From: Trochalopteron elliotii
Taxonomy: Eukaryota > Chordata > Aves > Passeriformes > Leiothrichidae
Assembly: GCA_024734555.1 (NCBI GenBank)
Contig: JANPWX010000251.1
Coordinates: 1 to 64,000 of the forward strand
Reading direction: 5' to 3'
Length of the DNA stretch: 64,000 bases
Translations under genes and position numbers: made by a program
The notes under the pieces: model-generated
Told to the model about the DNA's origin: nothing
What the model saw: the letters and a program-made list of their open reading frames with translations, nothing else
Database searches by the model: none
Shown here: one piece after another, positions 59,401 through 64,000 of the stretch
How positions within the stretch are numbered: the first letter of the stretch is position 1
Layout of the letters: each line of letters begins with the position of its first letter

Positions 59401-62280
59401 GTGAGAAGGGGAGCTTTTTTCCAAATTGTTATATTTTCAGGCTTCTCAGCCAGCTTTTAATCAATTTGGTGTGTGTCATGTTGGAATGTGTGTCATATTC
59501 TGGGTTCTTCATCAGAATTTCCTATCACAAAAGATCAAACATCTTCTACAGAATTGAAACTGGATGGCCCTTTTTCACTCCTCTGTTTGCATGACAGATC
59601 ACACTGGTACAGAAATCAGAGTGAGGCTCCTGTATATCAGGAATGATAGCAAAGGAATAACAAAAATAACAGAACATACACTTGGATTATTAATTAGTCA
59701 TGAAAATAATTACAGCTCATCAACTATTTGGCCTTGTCTAGGCCATTTTTATGCTAATACAGGGAAAAATTTCTGCCATCAAAATAAATCCAAGTGTTTT
59801 CACTGCTCAGAACAGGAAGATTCACCATCAGGTCACTTTGAAATTACAGTGGTGTGATAAGGATAAATTATCTGATGAAAATAAGACATCTTTTTCCATG
59901 GTACAGTCAAGAACATTAACTTTTCCTTGGAAAGGTTGTTCCTTGTTCCAGTCAGATCCTGTCCAGTGATTTTCTCCCTAAAAAAGTATGCATTATAATT
60001 TGTGTGTAAGTTCTAGTCTAAAAAAAGGATTTTACAAAGCAGGGAAAAATCAGCATCAACTCAAAGCATGAAATATCTGGAGGTTTCACTCATGAAGGCA
60101 AATCAAAAGAGTTTTTTTCGTACAACTTGGTAGAGAAATGTAAAAGAGAAATGGTCTGATAATGTAAAATGTCTCATAAAGTCACAAATGCTGTGAGGTT
60201 GCAAAAGAAAACCCAGAACATGCAACATAAAACCCAAAGGAAAAAACTCTGGGGAAAAACCATTAAAGATGATACAAAGGAGAGTAATTTCTTGAGGTAA
60301 AAAGATATGATGAAATTTGTTCTTGATTGAGCCAGTGCACAGAGGAGCACATTTCTAAGAAATATGATATAAGTACAGCCACTGACTAGGACTGAGTATC
60401 ATTCTTAGAATACTTTAATTGCTGCACTGCTCAGGATTAGGGACTAGACACTCTCTTCAATCTCAAAGATCTGTTCACTACTTCACTACATTGCAGATAA
60501 TATTTCATATTCTTGCAGCCGCTTTCAGCAAATGATTTTAAGGAGCTTTAATTAGTGCTTCAAATTCCCTTTGTGATCAACAAGTGTTGAGCTCCTTGCA
60601 CATGCAGGTGATGGGAGAGGAGTGTGAAGTGCAGCTCTGTAGGGATGGGCACTGATGAGTCAGTGTTGCCTAAAGAAAAATGGGAAAACACCTGGTCTGG
60701 GTAACCAAACACCTCAGCCTCAACTGTACATGTGAACTGGCCACCAAGACCTGCCAGTGAATAAGTTTTTAGGTTGTTCTGATAAAAATATGTTCCAAAT
60801 TTTGACATACAATATGGGAAGAAAGTAAAATTATTTGGCAACTTGTGATGGGCTGTGGTAGACATTTGTTCAATTGTTCTTGACAGGAAGAATTTTATTC
60901 CAGATGACACTTCATAAGCATTATTTGGTCCTCATTTTATATAGTCCAGGTGAAATCCAGAGTACTGGAGTGAAGAATGCTGCATTTTTGACCCAGAAGT
61001 AGAGAATATCAGAATCTGAATCAATGTTTGAAAAGAATCAAAGGCTCTTTTGTCTACTTTGACACCTGATACTCTGCAGCAAAGATTTCCACTTCCAATG
61101 AATAAAACTGCCCTAGGCTTGTTTCTTCCTCCAAATATCCAGGGAGTAAATCTCTCCAATTGTTCCAAACTGCATCAATACACAATATCAGGAGGAATGT
61201 GCAGGGGAATGGGTATAATGTGAAAAATCTACAAGGCTGAAAATAAAAACTAAACAACCCTCTGATCTGCAGCCTAATCCCATGGTGCAGCTGACCCAGA
61301 ATTGTAATGCAAATATTGTAGTTCAATCAGGCTATTTTAAGACAGGATAGGAATGAGGCTTCTACTTTCCCCAGAAGGAATGTACATCATTGCCTCTTCT
61401 TTAATTTCCTTTTGATTAAAAAAATATTAGACTGTCTGAAGAGTATGTGCTATCTTTTCTGTGTGTTGAGGGAAAGAGGAAAATCAAAAGGAATGAGAAA
61501 TACAGGTGAACTTGTCAATCCAGGTTCACTGGGAAAAGCTTAGAACTCTTTGTTAGATGTGTTTATGTGCTGTAGTTTGGCTGATTAGGAAACACAATCT
61601 CTTTGGTTTTGCATTCTAAAATTCTGAATGCAAGAACAATGCAAGAAGAGTTTCTAGACACTTCCCGTGAGTTTCTAGACGAGGGGATGAGAGTCAACTT
61701 TCTGTGTAGTTCTTTCTTCCCTCCCCAGTGGTTTATTTGTACAGACATTAGTTCAGTGAGATTCTATTCTCTTCTCTTCTCTGTGAGGTTTGATACCTAG
61801 AGCAGGCTGAAGCTGTGCTTTATTGCCATATTTCCTGCAGCCAACCCAAATAACCAGTGGCAAACCCTTTATTTTTGAGCTTCCCTTGTTTTTTTGAGGT
61901 TTGCTAAATATTTGCAAAATGAAAGAAGGTCTTAAAAAAATTTCCAACTGGTTTGCTATGTTTTTATTCTTGAACTGATTGTGCTGGCAGTTTTCCATGT
62001 GTTCTTTGTCTGCTTTGGAGCCAAATGGGTTCACTTGTGTGGCTGACATGCAACTTTGGAGCAGCTGCCAGAGCCTTTGAATAGCTGATGGCTCAACCTA
62101 TCCAGCCCCAAGAGATTTAGTGGAAACCATTTTTACTGCTTTTCACATTCTCTCAAAAGCGTTTGGGAAATGTCAGTTGCAGAAAGCATCCCTGAAATGA
62201 CTCTCCAGGACATGATGGGGAGAGTGGCTTTACCTGACAGCATGAGGGAGACTCCAGAGAACAGGATAATATTTAGAGAC

Positions 62281-62400
62281 CAAAAAATCCCCAAACAAAC
62301 AAAACCACAAGCAAAACAAAACCACAACCCCCAAACAAACAAACAAACAAACAAAATAAAAAAAAACTCCAATCAAACCAAACCAAACCAAAACAACCAG
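62281..62400. repeat. A/C-rich simple repeat, CAAA and CCAAA units
   Basis: The tract contains a perfect run of CAAA units around 62332-62355, flanked by CCACAA, CAAAACAAAACC and AACCAAACCAAACC variants. It is low-complexity DNA in which G is almost absent. Its plus-strand reading frame is rich in Lys, Gln, Asn, Pro and Thr and is a by-product of the repeat. Confidence 0.9.
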
Positions 62401-63264
62401 AAGATGGCTTTGCTATTAAGAAGACAATATCAGAGAAGGTTGAGGAAAGAGAACTGCTGACAGAGAGAGTGAGCTAAAGGCTCTATCAGGAATATCCTTA
62501 GGCAAGGGAATGTTGATGAGGTTAAAGCTCTTGAACTTCTATTCTTGTATTTGGTTTTACTGTCCTGTGGCTGGTTTGCTTTTTGCAGCTGTGGAATGGC
62601 AACAGGGTGAATCTGGGGCTGAGATAATGATTTTGCACAAAGATTTGCATGTGGTAGTTGAAAACCAGACTGCACTGTATGAATATACATGTGCGCACAG
62701 GTAAAGTGATGCTTAAAAGTTCTTTAATGCCCGACTTTAGAGAGCCCTGCCTTCCCTTAAGGTTTCTTCTAGTTAGTATGTACTATTATGTAACAGTTTC
62801 TGTTACTTTGTGTGTCGATCTGTCACTCCCACACTGCTCTGCTAAAGCCACAGTTGCTTTGCACATGAAACTTGAAAATGTGAAATTTTAAACTCTTCAT
62901 GGATTTCAGACACTCATCTCTCCTGAAGATGATCATTTGATGCAAGCTGTAGAAGTGTTCCTGGATCTGAAAGCTTTGCAGTATTAATTGGAGTATGGAG
63001 GAATTTCTTTTTGCAGTTCTGTACATTGATGAAGGGAATAAAATATTTGTTTCATGCAGTCCAGGACTGCCTGGTACTGAAGTGCTCAGGACCACAGAAC
63101 TGTTGGGCTGAACATTTTATGTGAATCAAGTGACAAGATCCTGAGTGAAGTGGAGGCGGCAGCTCCAAACAAATGGCCACACAATTGTGCCTGCAATCTT
63201 CACAGTGTGTTTTTAGGTTTTGTAAAGACAATCCCCATCTTTGATTTTCATAAGTTTGAAAGTT

Positions 63265-63275
63265 TCTCTCTCTCT

Positions 63276-63307
<32 letters not shown>
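63265..63307. repeat. TC dinucleotide run followed by T29
   Basis: About seven TC units lead into an uninterrupted run of 29 T residues (63279-63307). The whole tract is pure pyrimidine on the plus strand. No SINE or retrocopy body in reverse orientation is recognised next to it, so it is a simple repeat. The run is likely to be length-variable and prone to assembly error. Confidence 0.92.
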
Positions 63308-63310
<3 letters not shown>

Positions 63311-63335
63311 CTTCTTCCTCTCTTTTGCAATGCAT

Positions 63336-63353
63336 TAGTTACTATAGTAACTA
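63336..63353. promoter_or_regulatory. 18-bp perfect palindrome matching the RFX X-box
   Basis: TAGTTACTATAGTAACTA is a perfect 18-bp inverted repeat. Its central 14 bases, GTTACTATAGTAAC (63338-63351), match the X-box consensus GTYNYYATRRNAAC, bound by RFX factors at ciliary and other genes, at every defined position. The site lies 29 bases after the poly(T) tract. X-boxes act near promoters, and no promoter is evident here, so function is unproven. Confidence 0.35.
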
Positions 63354-64000
63354 TGCTGGGAATGGTATAGAAAGAGGCTAGTGCACTATATAATAGTTGG
63401 AAATTTATATCATGGGTTTGAAAATACAGCAGGTTTCCATAACCACATATGTGGTATAAGTATATATAGCATGTTTAGGTCATCACTGGTAATTACCCTC
63501 TGCTGCTGACATCCAAAGGATGGCAGCTGGAATTCTACACCTCAGACAAAACTCTCTGACATCCACAGCCAAGCACTTCAGCACCATCCACTGCCACCTC
63601 CTGAGGAAGTTTGGTTGTTGTGGAAAAGTGTTATGGAAAATTGTATCTGTAGGCACAACCGTGTGTTTCACTGGATTTAACTTCCAGCAATTCAACAGGG
63701 GCTCCCATGGGGTTGTATCTGCACTGGTCACTCCAGCAGGGATATATTCCATGCCTATATTTCACATCTATGTTCCATGCCTGTACTCCATCCCTCTATT
63801 ATAACAGCCACAGAGTTTGGGCTGTGATCCTGTTATCTCTTAAGCTGCCCTGCTCTGAGTCAGTGTTTTCACAGGTGAATGCCAAACATTGCAGGAAGCA
63901 GAGGCAGAGTAGAAAGTATTCCTGAAGCCAGTTCTGACCTGTAGCTCCTGCATAGCTCCAGGAGACACTGAAGTACGAGCTATTTGTTGATAATGATGTA

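Larger units (their letters stand above)
51174..62280. other. Unannotated non-coding DNA
   Basis: Apart from the features listed inside it, no gene or transposon is recognised. Open frames reach 134 codons (51396-51800 minus) without a recognisable family. A frame of 105 codons at 52969-53286 plus looks compositionally unremarkable and has no exon context. A T15 run lies at 56586-56600, a T7A7 junction at 58414-58427, and a purine-rich stretch at about 59245-59291. Confidence 0.55.
62401..64000. other. Unannotated non-coding DNA to the window edge
   Basis: No gene is recognised. Frames on both strands are below 100 codons. The tract contains the TC/T simple repeat and the X-box palindrome listed separately. 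Two imperfect 26-base copies starting TTCCATGCCT lie side by side at about 63747-63798. Confidence 0.55.

Noticed and set aside
1..64000. CRISPR arrays, operons, phage or plasmid genes, tRNA and rRNA genes
   Set aside because: No regularly spaced repeats with unique spacers, no closely packed long reading frames, and no intact tRNA or rRNA sequence. The only tRNA-like sequence is the decayed SINE head at 13613-13683.

Overview
This 64 kb window is vertebrate nuclear DNA, almost certainly from a bird and most likely a passerine. Three fragments belong to the CR1 LINE family, which dominates avian genomes. A fourth element (about 13546-13683) has a decayed tRNA-like head joined to a CR1-like 3' tail, the architecture of the passerine tRNA-Ile/CR1 SINE family (TguSINE1 type). 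The sequence is moderately AT-rich, strongly depleted in CpG, full of short A/T runs, and has no bacterial gene organisation. Clade and element assignments come from recognising these families by eye, not from a database search.

No protein-coding gene could be established. The longest open frame is 161 codons, about what chance gives in 64 kb read in six frames, and no open frame resembles a family I recognise. The window therefore looks like intergenic or deep intronic DNA. The only clear coding remnant is the broken reverse-transcriptase C-terminus inside the CR1 copy at 3456-3961. Three short intervals have good flanking splice signals (33540-33590, 49193-49332, 59347-59400). Two of them are open, have lengths divisible by three and are phase-symmetric, so they are the best candidates for exons of a plus-strand transcript, but none is recognised.

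Layout: 1-3430 unannotated; 3431-4000 a CR1 3' end embedded in AAT/ATG-type microsatellite on both sides; 4127-4351 a six-copy minisatellite of about 39 bp; 4352-13545 unannotated with one regulatory-looking block near 10.3 kb; 13546-13683 the tRNA/CR1 SINE; 22166-22476 an inverted CR1; 22477-36000 unannotated with a homeodomain-site-rich stretch near 29.2 kb; 36015-36200 a CpG-dense island-like patch carrying a perfect AP-1/Maf-type palindrome; 38.0-38.3 and 45.6-45.8 kb regulatory-looking AT-rich blocks; 47467-47499 a double A16 tract; 51012-51173 a second inverted CR1 fragment; 52351-52467 a 57-bp tandem duplication; 54170-54560 a second CpG-enriched block; 62281-62400 an A/C-rich simple repeat; 63265-63307 a TC/T tract followed by an 18-bp palindrome matching the RFX X-box consensus.

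If the window has a function it is most likely regulatory. Every regulatory call rests on local composition and motif content and needs cross-species alignment or chromatin data. I found no evidence for a new multi-gene system.
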